The notes beneath the pieces are model-generated. The model did no database searches, had not been told where the DNA came from, and saw nothing but the letters and a program-made list of their open reading frames with translations. A stretch of DNA of 64,000 nucleotides from Nocardioides immobilis (GTDB lineage: Bacteria > Actinomycetota > Actinomycetes > Propionibacteriales > Nocardioidaceae): positions 124,001 through 188,000 of the forward strand of contig NZ_QXGH01000012.1 in NCBI RefSeq assembly GCF_003515065.1, given 5' to 3'. This document shows, one piece after another, positions 1 through 12,077 of this stretch. The position numbers and the translations under genes are program-made. Each line of letters starts with the position of its first letter. Within the stretch, counting starts at the first letter, position 1.

Positions 1-2961
1 CTCGATGTCCCACGAGAGGTCGTTGAGCAGGATCGCCTTGGCCAGGTAGATCGTGCCCTCGCCGCTGCGGTCGGCGAACTCGTAACGGCCCCGGCACCAC
101 GCCGCCCCGGACCGGGTCTCGGACAGCCGGCGCATCCCGCGCGGATCCATCTCGACCTCGCAGTCGAGGTCCATCCGCGCGGTTGCGATGGCCCGGCCCA
201 GGGTGCGGAACGTGTCCTCTTTGTCGTTGGACGCGTCGAGGACGAAGATCCGATCCGGCTTCCGCCGCAGCGCCTCGATGAGCCCGAGGTTGTCGTAGTG
301 GCCCCCGTCGGTGACGTAGAGGAACCGGTCATAGACCGAGGCCTTGCCGAACGCCTCCTTGGCCAGTCGTGAGACGCCCGGCTTCTTGAAGACGGCGCGG
401 ACCAGCTCGCCCGCCACGGCCATCCACGGGTCAGGTTGGGGAAGCGCGGCGAGCATCTCGTGCAGCGCCGTCTCGGCGGCCTGCCGTTCCGCCGGGTCCA
501 CAGCCTCGTCCTTGACGACCCGGGCGCGGTCGACAGGGCCGTCGAGGTGCTCCTGGGTCCGTGCGGACAGCCGTGAGTACTCGCCATCGGGCAGCCCGGC
601 AGCGATCCAGGTCGCCTCGTCCCACCGGCGCAGCCGCACCAGCCGTCGGACCAGGCCGAGCTCGTCCACCCACAGCGGGTTGGGCAGCCACACCCCGAGC
701 CGGGCGTTCCCGAGGGCGAGCACCGCACGGTAGGGCCCGAGCCGCACGTTCTCCCGGCCGGCGAGCGGCGAGAACGCCGCGGCACTCATCGCCACCGCTG
801 CCGGGATGGTGGCATCGCGGTACCGGGCGTCCGCCGCGAACTCATAGGTCGCGCTCACCCGCCGGGCCGCGCCGGCGGGGAGCAGCCGGTCGGTGAGGCC
901 GATCTGGCGGTGGTCGAAGACGAACGGGACGCAGCCGCGCCGCGAGGGCACGAACTCCTCGTCGCTGACGTTCGCGACCGCGCACGCCACGAGCTGCGGG
1001 CCCCGGCCGGCGGGCGGCAGCGCCTCGGAGAACCGGAGCGCCCGTTTGTAGGGCACCGGCTGGACGCTGTTCCCGTTCCGCCGCACGAGGAACGCGTAGG
1101 AGATCCGCTCCCGGAAGAAGTGGTGGAGGGACGTCCGGTTGGCGTCGGTGATCAGCTTGGTCAGGAGCAGGAGTACGGCGAACCACCCGGCGTACTCCCA
1201 CTTCGAGATCAGGTCCGGGTCCGCGACGAGCACGGCGACCCACCTCAGCAGCACCGTGATGGCGATGAGGGCGACGGCAACGAGGGCCGCCCACGGCACG
1301 ACCGGGTCCTTGATCTTGGTCCACACCTTGCTCAGCAGCCCGCTGAGCCGGGTCGCGGTCTCCGCCTCCTGCTTGTCCGAGGCGGCGCTCTTGGCGCTCG
1401 CGAGCACCGCCAGGATCGACGCCACCACGGTAGCGATCGAGACCCCGGGGACGGTGGCTGGCGACGTGCCGGCGACGGCGTCGGACGGGGTGGTGGCCTC
1501 GGCCACCGCCTGGCTCACCCCACATGCGTCGGTCGAGGCCAAGGCATCCATGCACACCTCGGTCGGCACGAACCCCAGCTGGTGCAGGAGCCCGGCCCAC
1601 ATCGAGTCGCTGGTCGCGGCGTACTCGGCCAGCTCGGCCACGAGCGCCGGAACGCCGACAAGCAGCGCAACCATCGCCAGACCCCCGATCAGGAGGTAGC
1701 CGGTCAGGATGCGCAGGAAATTGCGCGCGCCCCAGGGGATGGTGGTGAGGCGGTCCGTGGCCTTCTCGACGAGGAAGACAGCGACACCCGCCGCGGGCAC
1801 CAGCCACACCCAGCCGAGGAACCACCAGTCGTCGGCGAGCTCGCCGCTGATCGCGGTCCCCTGCCAGGTGGTGAGCCGTCCTGACGCGAGCATCAGCCAG
1901 GCCAGCACCCAGGCGGTGCCGCCGAGCACCGCCGCCATGAGCAGCAGGTTGACGGCGATGCCGAACATCAGCGAGAGCGCGCCCTGGGCCGCGATGCGGA
2001 TGCCGTTGAGGACGTACTGCGTGTGCCGGCGAAGCCACTGCATCTCCGGGCTGCCCGGTGCGAACGCCGGCTCGGCGCTGTTGAGCGACCCCCAGTCCTT
2101 CTCGCCGACTTCACAAGCCCGCGGGGGACTGTCGACCGGATTCCAGCGCAGCACGTGGTAGGCCGCGCCGACGTACCCTCCGCCACTGACGCCGACCACG
2201 GCCCGCGCGTCCGGGTAGATGTCGTGCTCCGTGAGCGCCTGCAGGCCACCGAGGCTGAAGGCCGCCGACCGGATGCCGCCGCCCGAGCAGCAGATCACGG
2301 TGCCGCCCTTGTCGAGCTTGGCGAGCTCGGCGAGCGCCGGCCGGCCGTCGGCGCTCGCCCGGGGGAACCCGATGAAGCTGACCGCCTGGAAGCCGAACCC
2401 GGCCGCGACGACAGCCCACATCACCAGCGTGTAGCCGTGGCCACCGTCTCCGGTCGTGAACACCTCGTCGAAGCCGAGCGTCAGGTCGTGCGGAACCTGC
2501 CCGAAGAGGACCCAGAGCCGGAGGTCCTCCCAGAGGTCGAGCCCGGCGCCTGCGAGCACGAGGGCGAGCCCGACCTTGTTGACCACCAACGGGGGAGGGA
2601 TCCGCGAGCGGTCCCCGCCCGCCCACTCGGGCCAAGCCTCGGCCCGGGACGAGCGGAGGAGACCGAACGCGCGGTAGGCGACGAAGACGTACGCCACGAC
2701 GAGCATCACGTCGACGATCAGGGACATGCGCGCCGGAACGACGTCGTTGAACTCGTGCACGCTGTCCAGTCGGTCGACGAACCAGGGAGCGTCCACGACC
2801 CATCGCAGCGGCTGCTGGAGGACGAGCAGGCCGGCGGCGATCAGGAGAGTACGGCGGAACTCCCGCCAGCGCCCGCGTTGGACGACCCTCGTGACGTCCA
2901 TCCGGGCGCCCTTGCCGGCCCGCGGCTCGTCCCGTTGCTCGGCATATCCGGAGCTTTCCAC
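1..2961 (-). CDS. Patatin-like phospholipase, integral membrane protein (3' end off window)
   Basis: The gene runs off the left edge: 987 codons are visible and the C-terminus is missing. It starts at a GTG with GGGAGG about six bases upstream. Four hydrophobic segments lie in the first 200 residues. Next come the oxyanion motif SGGGIRSA (about residue 225) and the nucleophile elbow GVSGGGY (about 255). A long stretch with several more membrane segments follows (about 300-600), and then DGGHYDNLG with the catalytic Asp near residue 885. The whole Ser-Asp dyad is therefore present, but it is split by a large membrane-spanning insert. Patatins hydrolyse acyl esters of lipids; the substrate cannot be told here. 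It is divergent from the siderophore-interacting protein gene. Confidence 0.85.
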   Translation of the reverse strand, partial: MESSGYAEQRDEPRAGKGARMDVTRVVQRGRWREFRRTLLIAAGLLVLQQPLRWVVDAPWFVDRLDSVHEFNDVVPARMSLIVDVMLVVAYVFVAYRAFGLLRSSRAEAWPEWAGGDRSRIPPPLVVNKVGLALVLAGAGLDLWEDLRLWVLFGQVPHDLTLGFDEVFTTGDGGHGYTLVMWAVVAAGFGFQAVSFIGFPRASADGRPALAELAKLDKGGTVICCSGGGIRSAAFSLGGLQALTEHDIYPDARAVVGVSGGGYVGAAYHVLRWNPVDSPPRACEVGEKDWGSLNSAEPAFAPGSPEMQWLRRHTQYVLNGIRIAAQGALSLMFGIAVNLLLMAAVLGGTAWVLAWLMLASGRLTTWQGTAISGELADDWWFLGWVWLVPAAGVAVFLVEKATDRLTTIPWGARNFLRILTGYLLIGGLAMVALLVGVPALVAELAEYAATSDSMWAGLLHQLGFVPTEVCMDALASTDACGVSQAVAEATTPSDAVAGTSPATVPGVSIATVVASILAVLASAKSAASDKQEAETATRLSGLLSKVWTKIKDPVVPWAALVAVALIAITVLLRWVAVLVADPDLISKWEYAGWFAVLLLLTKLITDANRTSLHHFFRERISYAFLVRRNGNSVQPVPYKRALRFSEALPPAGRGPQLVACAVANVSDEEFVPSRRGCVPFVFDHRQIGLTDRLLPAGAARRVSATYEFAADARYRDATIPAAVAMSAAAFSPLAGRENVRLGPYRAVLALGNARLGVWLPNPLWVDELGLVRRLVRLRRWDEATWIAAGLPDGEYSRLSARTQEHLDGPVDRARVVKDEAVDPAERQAAETALHEMLAALPQPDPWMAVAGELVRAVFKKPGVSRLAKEAFGKASVYDRFLYVTDGGHYDNLGLIEALRRKPDRIFVLDASNDKEDTFRTLGRAIATARMDLDCEVEMDPRGMRRLSETRSGAAWCRGRYEFADRSGEGTIYLAKAILLNDLSWDIE

Positions 2962-3071
2962 GGTTCCTCCCGCGGTCCGTCCCCCGACGTCTTGGAGCTG
3001 GGTCCTGAGACTTCGGATGCTAGCGAGACGCGCGGCGCGGCGTCCTCGGAACGACCAAGTCGCCTCGCCAC

Positions 3072-3830
3072 GTGTCGAAGCCGATCACCCCCCTGACCGT
3101 CACCGCGAGCGAGCAGCTCAGTCCCGGGATGGTTCGGCTGCACTTCCGCAGCGACGACCTGTCGGCGTTCCTGGGCAACGACTTCACCGATCGCTACGTG
3201 AAGCTGATCTTCGGCGACCCGGAGCTGCTGGCGCAGGGGGAGCGGCCCACGATGCGCACCTACACGGTCATCGACCCCGACCCGGAGACCGGGACCCTCG
3301 CCATCGACTTCGTCGTGCACGGGACCGAGGGCATCGCCGGACCGTGGGCGTCGACCGCCCTGCCGGGCGACACGATCTCGGTGCGCGGCCCGAGCGGCGC
3401 CTACGCGCCCGATCCCACGGCCGACTGGCACCTCTTCGCGGGCGACGAGGCCGCCATTCCGGCGATCCGGCAGTCGCTCGCAGCGCTGCCGTCCGACGCA
3501 CAGGGGTACGCCGTCGTCCAGGTCGGCAGCGCAGCGAAGGAGCTGCCGCTTCCCGCCCCCGCAGGCGTGGGCCTGCACTGGCTCCACCGCGACGACCCGG
3601 CCTCACCGGGCCTCGCCGCAGCCGTCCGCGACCTGCCGTGGCGGGACGGTCGCGTCGACGTCTTCGTGCACGGCGAGGCCCAGGCCGTGATGAAGGAGAT
3701 CCGGCCCCACCTCGTCGCGCAGGGGGTCGACCCGCGCGCCGCCTCCATCTCCGGCTACTGGAAGCGGGGCCTGGTCGACGAGGAGTTCCGCGCCTGGAAG
3801 CGCGAGCAGGCCGTCGCCGAACCCGGCTGA
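3072..3830 (+). CDS. Siderophore-interacting protein (FAD-dependent ferric reductase, SIP family)
   Basis: This 252-residue cytoplasmic flavoprotein matches the ViuB/SIP family, which reduces ferric siderophores with NAD(P)H to release iron. The N-terminal barrel (about 1-115) carries the FAD-binding motif MRTYTV (about residue 60). The NAD(P)H-binding half starts at AGDEAAIPAI (about 120), and the C-terminal signature GYWKRG is near residue 230. The start is a GTG, and the length is normal for the family. It stands alone here: the iron importer of this window lies 44 kb away at 47.2-51.2 kb, and I see no iron box in front of it. Confidence 0.88.
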   Translation: MSKPITPLTVTASEQLSPGMVRLHFRSDDLSAFLGNDFTDRYVKLIFGDPELLAQGERPTMRTYTVIDPDPETGTLAIDFVVHGTEGIAGPWASTALPGDTISVRGPSGAYAPDPTADWHLFAGDEAAIPAIRQSLAALPSDAQGYAVVQVGSAAKELPLPAPAGVGLHWLHRDDPASPGLAAAVRDLPWRDGRVDVFVHGEAQAVMKEIRPHLVAQGVDPRAASISGYWKRGLVDEEFRAWKREQAVAEPG

Positions 3831-3864
3831 GGAACCGAACCGGGGCAGGGGACGTCACAGCTTC

Positions 3865-5202
3865 ATGATCACTCGTAGGGATGCGATCCGGTTCGCCGTA
3901 CTCGCGGCGCTGGCCCAGCCACTGCTGGCGGCCTGCGGCGGCGACGGCGATGATGGTGGCGACAGCGGGAAGCACCGACCGGGAGGCAAGGACGTGGGCA
4001 GCGGTGGGGAGATCGAGCTGGTCAGCTCGCACGTGGAGCGCGTCGCGGGCAATCCCGGCGCCGTCCCCGACGTCGTCGCCGCGATGCACCGCTTCGGAGG
4101 AGGCGTGTATGCCGCCCTGCCGAGCGACGGCAACCTCGTGCTGTCGCCGTACTCCATCGCGGTGGCGCTGGGCATGACGCTCAACGGCGCCGCCGGCACC
4201 ACCGCGGAGGAGATGCGGACGGTGCTGGGTGCCGACGATCGGTTCCACGCGGGGCTCAACGCGCTGACCGCGCACGTCGAGGGGCTCGCCGGGCGGCAGG
4301 AGCGCGCCGACGGGAGCAAGGCCGAGATCGCGATCGACGCCGCCAACCAGCTCTTCGGCCAGCAGGGCGTCGGCTGGGAAGCCGGCTTCCTCGACCCGCT
4401 CGCGGAGCAGTACGGCGCCGGCATCCGGCTCGTCGACTTCGAGACCGCCGCCGAGGTGGCGCGGGTGCTCATCAACGACTGGGTCGAGCGGCAGACGCAC
4501 GACCGGATCGAGGAGCTCATCCCCGAAGGCGTGATCAACGCCCTGACCCGCCTCGTCCTGGTCAACGCGATCTACCTGAAGGCGCCCTGGGAGCGGCCGT
4601 TCGACAAGGTGCTCACGGCGCCCGGCGACTTCCGGCGCGCGGACGGGAGCACGGTCACCACCGACCTCATGCACAGCACAGACGTGACCGGCACGCTGCG
4701 CAGCGGGCAGGGCTACCAGGCCGCCACGCTGCCGTACGCCGGCGGGGCGATCGCGATGACGGTCGTGCTGCCCGACGAGCAGGCCTTCGCCGACATCGAG
4801 CGGCAGGTCGCCGGCGGCGGCGTCGCCGCGCTGGTCGAGGGCGGACGGCCCGCGCTGCTCGACCTCAGGCTGCCCAGGTGGACCTTCCGCAGCGACGCGC
4901 CTCTCAAGGACGTGCTGACGGATCTCGGGATGCCGACCGCCTTCGACCCGGACCGCGCCGACTTCAGCCCGATGACGTCGGAGGACCTCGACCTCTACGT
5001 CGCGGCCGTGGTGCACCAGGGCTTCATCGCGGTCGACGAGGAGGGCACCGAGGCGGCCGCGGCGACCGCGGTGGCGATCGGCGTGACGAGCGCGCCGGTG
5101 GCGACGCCGTTCCACGTCGACCGGCCTTTCCTCTTCGTGATCCACGACGTCGAGCACGGCACCCCGCTCTTCCTCGGTCGCGTGCTGGACCCCACTGCTT
5201 AG
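3865..5202 (+). CDS. Serpin-family serine protease inhibitor, lipoprotein
   Basis: A 445-residue protein with a lipoprotein signal peptide ending in LLAAC (Cys about residue 23), a charged Gly/Asp-rich linker and then a full serpin domain (about 65-445). NLVLSPYSIAVALGM is the serpin helix-B region. Near the C-terminus the hinge EEGTEAAAATA keeps small residues at P15 and P12-P9, as in inhibitory serpins. Counting from the hinge puts the scissile bond near Thr-Ser in IGVTSAP, which would suit elastase- or subtilisin-like proteases. FHVDRPFLFVIHD and the final FLGRVLDP are standard serpin signatures. Bacterial serpins are uncommon; this one is probably tethered outside the membrane to block extracellular proteases. 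Confidence 0.9.
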   Translation: MITRRDAIRFAVLAALAQPLLAACGGDGDDGGDSGKHRPGGKDVGSGGEIELVSSHVERVAGNPGAVPDVVAAMHRFGGGVYAALPSDGNLVLSPYSIAVALGMTLNGAAGTTAEEMRTVLGADDRFHAGLNALTAHVEGLAGRQERADGSKAEIAIDAANQLFGQQGVGWEAGFLDPLAEQYGAGIRLVDFETAAEVARVLINDWVERQTHDRIEELIPEGVINALTRLVLVNAIYLKAPWERPFDKVLTAPGDFRRADGSTVTTDLMHSTDVTGTLRSGQGYQAATLPYAGGAIAMTVVLPDEQAFADIERQVAGGGVAALVEGGRPALLDLRLPRWTFRSDAPLKDVLTDLGMPTAFDPDRADFSPMTSEDLDLYVAAVVHQGFIAVDEEGTEAAAATAVAIGVTSAPVATPFHVDRPFLFVIHDVEHGTPLFLGRVLDPTA

Positions 5203-5215
5203 GGCCCGTCGGGGC

Positions 5216-5234
5216 GGCCCGATATCGTCGGGCC
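5216..5234 (+). promoter_or_regulatory. Hairpin and TATCGT element just upstream of mfd
   Basis: GGCCCGA and TCGGGCC form a perfect 7-bp stem around TATCG between the serpin stop codon and the mfd GTG. TATCGT (5223-5228) fits the TAnnnT form of an actinobacterial -10 element and lies eight bases before the GTG, so the mfd message may start at its own start codon. The hairpin could instead end the serpin transcript. Confidence 0.45.
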
Positions 5235-5236
5235 AC

Positions 5237-8809
<3,573 letters not shown>

Positions 8810-8829
8810 GTGTGAAGGGGAGTCGGCAA

Positions 8830-9495
8830 GTGAAGAAGGTCGGACGGACCCTGGTGGTCGCTGCGACGACGACCGGCCTCGCCCTCGTTGCGACCGGGTG
8901 CGCCAACAACGTGATCGGCGCCGACGGGCCGCAGCCGGGCATCGCGGCCCAGGTCGAGGACACCGAGATCACGCTCGACGAGCTCACCGAGGTCGTCGAC
9001 GGCCTCTGCACGCTGCAGGCCTCGGACCCCAGCGCCGCGACCACCAGCCGCGCCTTCGCGCAGTCGAGGATCCTGGAGGCCTGGGTCGGGTCCCTGGTCG
9101 ACGCCGAGTTCGCCGAGGACCGGGACCTCGACGTGACGACCCAGAACCCGGGCCTCGAGCTCGCGCCCGGGTGGGACGATGTCGACGAGGACGACCGCGA
9201 CTCGCTGCGGGCGTACGTCGAGGCGTACGTCTTCTCCTTGGCGGTCCAGGAGGCGGCGGCCGACGAGACGCCCGACCCCACCGAATACGACATCACGATC
9301 AACCCCCGGTTCGACGCCAAGCTCGAGGATCGCGTCCTGGTGCCCGCCGGCGACCAGCTCTCGGTGCCCGTCAGTGGTGAGGCGTCCCTCGAGACGGAGG
9401 CGCCGACGCCGGAGATGCTCCAAGACCTCCCCGACGACGAGCTGTGCGGCAAGCGCCCCGAGGCCCAGGAAGCGCCGCCGATCCCCCTCGGCTGA
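8830..9495 (+). CDS. SurA N-terminal-domain-like lipoprotein
   Basis: A 221-residue exported protein. I chose GTG 8830 because AAGGGGAG ends seven bases upstream and a lipoprotein signal peptide follows directly (hydrophobic core, then VATGC). In-frame starts at 8764 and 8812 would put extra charged residues before it. After the Cys comes a segment, GIAAQVEDTEITLDELTE, like the first strand and helix of SurA/PrsA chaperones. No PPIase domain follows, and the C-terminus is acidic and Pro-rich. A lipoprotein in the mfd-mazG neighbourhood is common in actinobacteria. A role as an extracytoplasmic folding helper is inferred. Confidence 0.72.
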   Translation: MKKVGRTLVVAATTTGLALVATGCANNVIGADGPQPGIAAQVEDTEITLDELTEVVDGLCTLQASDPSAATTSRAFAQSRILEAWVGSLVDAEFAEDRDLDVTTQNPGLELAPGWDDVDEDDRDSLRAYVEAYVFSLAVQEAAADETPDPTEYDITINPRFDAKLEDRVLVPAGDQLSVPVSGEASLETEAPTPEMLQDLPDDELCGKRPEAQEAPPIPLG

Positions 9496-9508
9496 GCCCG
9501 ACCACTCC

Positions 9509-10138
9509 ATGGAGCCCACGGACGACGCCCTCGCGGAGTTCGTCGCTGTCATGCGGCGGCTGCGGGCCGAGTGTCCGTGGAAGCAGGAGCAGACGCACCG
9601 GTCGCTCGCGCGCTACCTGCTCGAGGAGACCTACGAGACGCTCGAGGCGATCGACACCGGCGACCGCACCGGGGACTGGGCGCACCTGCGCGAGGAGCTC
9701 GGTGACCTGCTGCTCCAGGTCGTCTTCCACGCGGTGATCGCCGAGCAGGCGGGGGAGTTCGACCTCGATGACGTGGCCCGCGACATCACCGCCAAGATGC
9801 GGCGCCGCAACCCGCACGTCTACGGACCGGACGCCGGTGCCCCTGCCGACGCTGCCTCGGTGACCGAGGCCTGGGAGGCGATCAAGGCGGCCGAGAAGGG
9901 GCTCGACAAGCAAGACCACCGGAACGCCACGCTGGGCCTGCCGCCGGGCCTGCCGGCCCTGCTGTACGCCGACAAGGTGCTCGACCGTCTCGACCGGGTC
10001 GGCCGACCCGTGGCGCCTCTACCACCGGCGGCCGGCGCCGACCTGGGCGACCGGCTGCTGGCGCTGGTAGCCGAGGCCCGCCAGGCGGGCGTCGACCCGG
10101 AGCAAGCGCTGCGCGACGCCGTACGGCGGCAGCTCTGA
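9509..10138 (+). CDS. mazG: MazG nucleoside triphosphate pyrophosphohydrolase
   Basis: MazG hydrolyses NTPs and dNTPs to monophosphates and pyrophosphate, and is linked to nucleotide-pool cleaning. The 209-residue product has the signature CPWKQEQTHRSLARYLLEETYE (metal-binding Glu residues of the first helices, about 23-44) and REELGDLLLQVVFHA (ExxxD, about 66-80), followed by the conserved RRNPHVY and VTEAWEAIK. It keeps the N-terminal MazG domain and lacks a full second one, as in other actinobacterial short forms. ATG 9509 lies 13 bases after the lipoprotein stop codon, so the two are probably co-transcribed with mfd. Confidence 0.93.
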   Translation: MEPTDDALAEFVAVMRRLRAECPWKQEQTHRSLARYLLEETYETLEAIDTGDRTGDWAHLREELGDLLLQVVFHAVIAEQAGEFDLDDVARDITAKMRRRNPHVYGPDAGAPADAASVTEAWEAIKAAEKGLDKQDHRNATLGLPPGLPALLYADKVLDRLDRVGRPVAPLPPAAGADLGDRLLALVAEARQAGVDPEQALRDAVRRQL

Positions 10139-10223
10139 CGCCGGTCCTCGTGGCTTCCCGAGGTTTTACTTCGAGAACTCACAATCGCCTGCGCGGCAGG
10201 ATCGCGACGGGGACCATCGAGGC

Positions 10224-10316
10224 ATGCACGCCCCTCGCTCCATGGTGGCCGCGACGATCCTCGTCGCCGCCTGGCTGACGGTTGCGCCACTGGGTGAGGC
10301 GATCTCGCCGCCGTAA
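10224..10316 (+). CDS. Putative 30-residue hydrophobic peptide
   Basis: A short reading frame, MHAPRSMVAATILVAAW to ISPP, has one Arg near its N-terminus and a single hydrophobic segment, like a small membrane peptide or a bare signal peptide. GACGGGGAC about 14 bases upstream is a weak ribosome-binding site. It is the only frame of note in the 297-base gap between mazG and the next lipoprotein gene, and a hairpin follows it. The rest of that gap shows nothing clear. Whether it is translated is unknown. Confidence 0.35.
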   Translation: MHAPRSMVAATILVAAWLTVAPLGEAISPP

Positions 10317-10332
10317 CCACTCGGGTCTGACT

Positions 10333-10371
10333 CCAGAGGCCGCGCATCCCCCACAGACGCGCGGTCTCTGG
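10333..10371 (+). terminator. Stem-loop terminator candidate after mazG
   Basis: CCAGAGGCCGCGC and GCGCGGTCTCTGG form a 13-bp stem with one mismatch around a 13-base loop. There is no T-run, which is usual for high-GC actinobacterial terminators. It probably ends the mfd-mazG transcript or that of the small peptide. Confidence 0.6.
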
Positions 10372-10435
10372 GCCTGCTCACGCACAGGCGGGCGTCGCCG
10401 GGAACCGGCCCGGTGCCGGCCACGTCCGAGGAGAC

Positions 10436-10981
10436 ATGCGCACCCGACTGCTTCCGCTGGCATCCCTGTCCGTCCTCGTTGTCCTGCTCGGGGCGTGCGG
10501 GGACGACGACGACGGGGGCGGGCGCGGCCTCGAGCCCGCATCGCCCGGGTCCGGCCTCGCAGCGGTCGACTTCACGGAGGACCTGCCGTGTGGCTACGGC
10601 TTCGCGGCCGCCGACGAGCCTGATAAGGCGCTGCTGAGCATCCACCACTCCGGCGGCGACGACGCCGAGGTCGATCGCACCGTGACCCTTCCCGATCCGG
10701 CGTGGGACGCCGAGGTCCGGGTCGGGTCCCACCTCTCCGCGAACTGGTGCGCCGACGTCATCGAGGACCCGCAGGCGGAGGTCGAGGAGACCTGGACGAT
10801 CGTCGAGGGGACGCTCCGGTTCGAGGGGGACCTGCCGCCGTTGGAGTTCACGGAGCAGGGCGCTGTCGAGCGGGTCCATGCCGAGCTGACGGGGGTCGTG
10901 GTCGAGGGGCCGGACGGCGAGCGGGTCGAGCTGGGTGACATCTCCCTGAGCAACCGGGCGTGGGGGTTCTTCGCCGGGTGA
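10436..10981 (+). CDS. Lipoprotein of unknown function
   Basis: A 181-residue protein with a lipoprotein signal peptide (VVLLGAC, Cys about 20) and an Asp/Gly-rich linker. The remaining mature part has two Cys (CGYGF and NWCAD) that could form a disulfide. Strands alternate with acidic loops and suggest a small beta-sandwich (TVTLPD, EVRVGS, ETWTIVEGTLRFEG, AELTGVVVEGPDGERVELGDI). I recognise no family. It sits alone between the hairpin at 10.35 kb and the lipase gene. Confidence 0.65.
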   Translation: MRTRLLPLASLSVLVVLLGACGDDDDGGGRGLEPASPGSGLAAVDFTEDLPCGYGFAAADEPDKALLSIHHSGGDDAEVDRTVTLPDPAWDAEVRVGSHLSANWCADVIEDPQAEVEETWTIVEGTLRFEGDLPPLEFTEQGAVERVHAELTGVVVEGPDGERVELGDISLSNRAWGFFAG

Positions 10982-11121
10982 CCCGCGTGACCTCGACGGT
11001 CGCATTCGTCGTGGTGGTGGCCTGGGTGCTGCGGGCTCTCCGATCGGGAGCATCTGAAAATCGGAGGTTTCTAACTGTCCGTTCGCGACTAGGGTGAGCC
11101 AACCCTCTGATTGGATCACCC

Positions 11122-12000
11122 ATGCGCCACAAGCTCCTCACCTCGCTGTGCACCGTCGCCGCGCTGCTGGCCAGCGGTCTGGTCGCGACCGTGTCCGCGC
11201 CTCCGCCGGCCGCGGCCGTGACCAGGCTCGACCGGCCGCCCAAGGGCGCGAACGACTGGTCCTGCCAGCCGAGTGCCGCGCACCCGCGGCCCGTCGTACT
11301 CGTGCACGGCCTCGGCGCCAACATGGGCATGAACTGGAGCTACCTCTCGCCGAAGCTGAAGGCGCGCGGCTACTGCGTCTTCGCGTTGACCTACGGGCTG
11401 CACCCGCTGGCGGCACCCTTCGGCTCTCCCGGCGGCACCATCCCGATCCAGGACAGCGCGCGCGAGCTCGCCGTGTTCATCGACCGCGTGCTCCGCGAGA
11501 CCGGCGCCGCCGAGGTCGACCTGGTCGGCCACTCCGAGGGCACCTTCATGCCGCAGTACTACCTGAAGTTCCTCGGCGGAGCCCCGAAGGTGAAGCGGTA
11601 CGTCGCCTGGACCCCGCTGTACGACGGCACCAAGCTGCTCATGATCCCGGCCCTGCGCGATGCCGGTGAGAAGGCCGGCCTGTCCCAGCCGCTCATCAAC
11701 CTGGTCAGCGCCCTCTGCGGCTCCTGCACGCAGTTCCTCGCCGGCTCACCGATGCAGCAGAAGCTCGTCCGGGGCGGTGCCGCGGTGCCGGGCGTCGAGT
11801 ACACGACGGTGATGAGCAGGTACGACGAGCTCGTGATCCCCTACACCAGAGGCTACCTCGAGGGCGCCGACAACTTCGTGCTCCAGGACCTGTGCCCCCT
11901 CAACCTCTCCGAGCACGCCGCCGTGGCCTTCGACCCGGTCGCCGCCCAGATCACGTTCAACGCCCTCGACCCGGATCATCGCGAGCCCATCGTGTGCTGA
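11122..12000 (+). CDS. Secreted triacylglycerol lipase / alpha-beta hydrolase
   Basis: A 292-residue exported hydrolase. The signal peptide ends near PPPAAAVTRL. The mature protein has VVLVHGLGANMGMNW (oxyanion loop, about 54-68) and VDLVGHSEGTFMPQYY (nucleophile GHSEG, Ser about 136), followed by candidates for the acid (MSRYDELVIP) and His (LSEHAAVAFD). This is the Streptomyces-type class 2 lipase layout, acting on acylglycerols outside the cell. Several Cys (WSCQPS, GYCVF, LCGSCTQ, DLCPL) fit disulfides in a secreted enzyme. No partner gene is adjacent; the next gene is a convergent LysR regulator. Confidence 0.85.
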   Translation: MRHKLLTSLCTVAALLASGLVATVSAPPPAAAVTRLDRPPKGANDWSCQPSAAHPRPVVLVHGLGANMGMNWSYLSPKLKARGYCVFALTYGLHPLAAPFGSPGGTIPIQDSARELAVFIDRVLRETGAAEVDLVGHSEGTFMPQYYLKFLGGAPKVKRYVAWTPLYDGTKLLMIPALRDAGEKAGLSQPLINLVSALCGSCTQFLAGSPMQQKLVRGGAAVPGVEYTTVMSRYDELVIPYTRGYLEGADNFVLQDLCPLNLSEHAAVAFDPVAAQITFNALDPDHREPIVC

Positions 12001-12077
12001 GGTGGACGCCCTCCCGAGAGCTTGACGCTGGGCTGAAGCGCCCCACGTTTGATGCCGGCTGTGCGAGTGCTACCTGC

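Noticed and set aside
10139..10435. A further protein gene between mazG and the lipoprotein
   Set aside because: Only the 30-codon frame and a hairpin are visible; other frames lack start signals or are broken.
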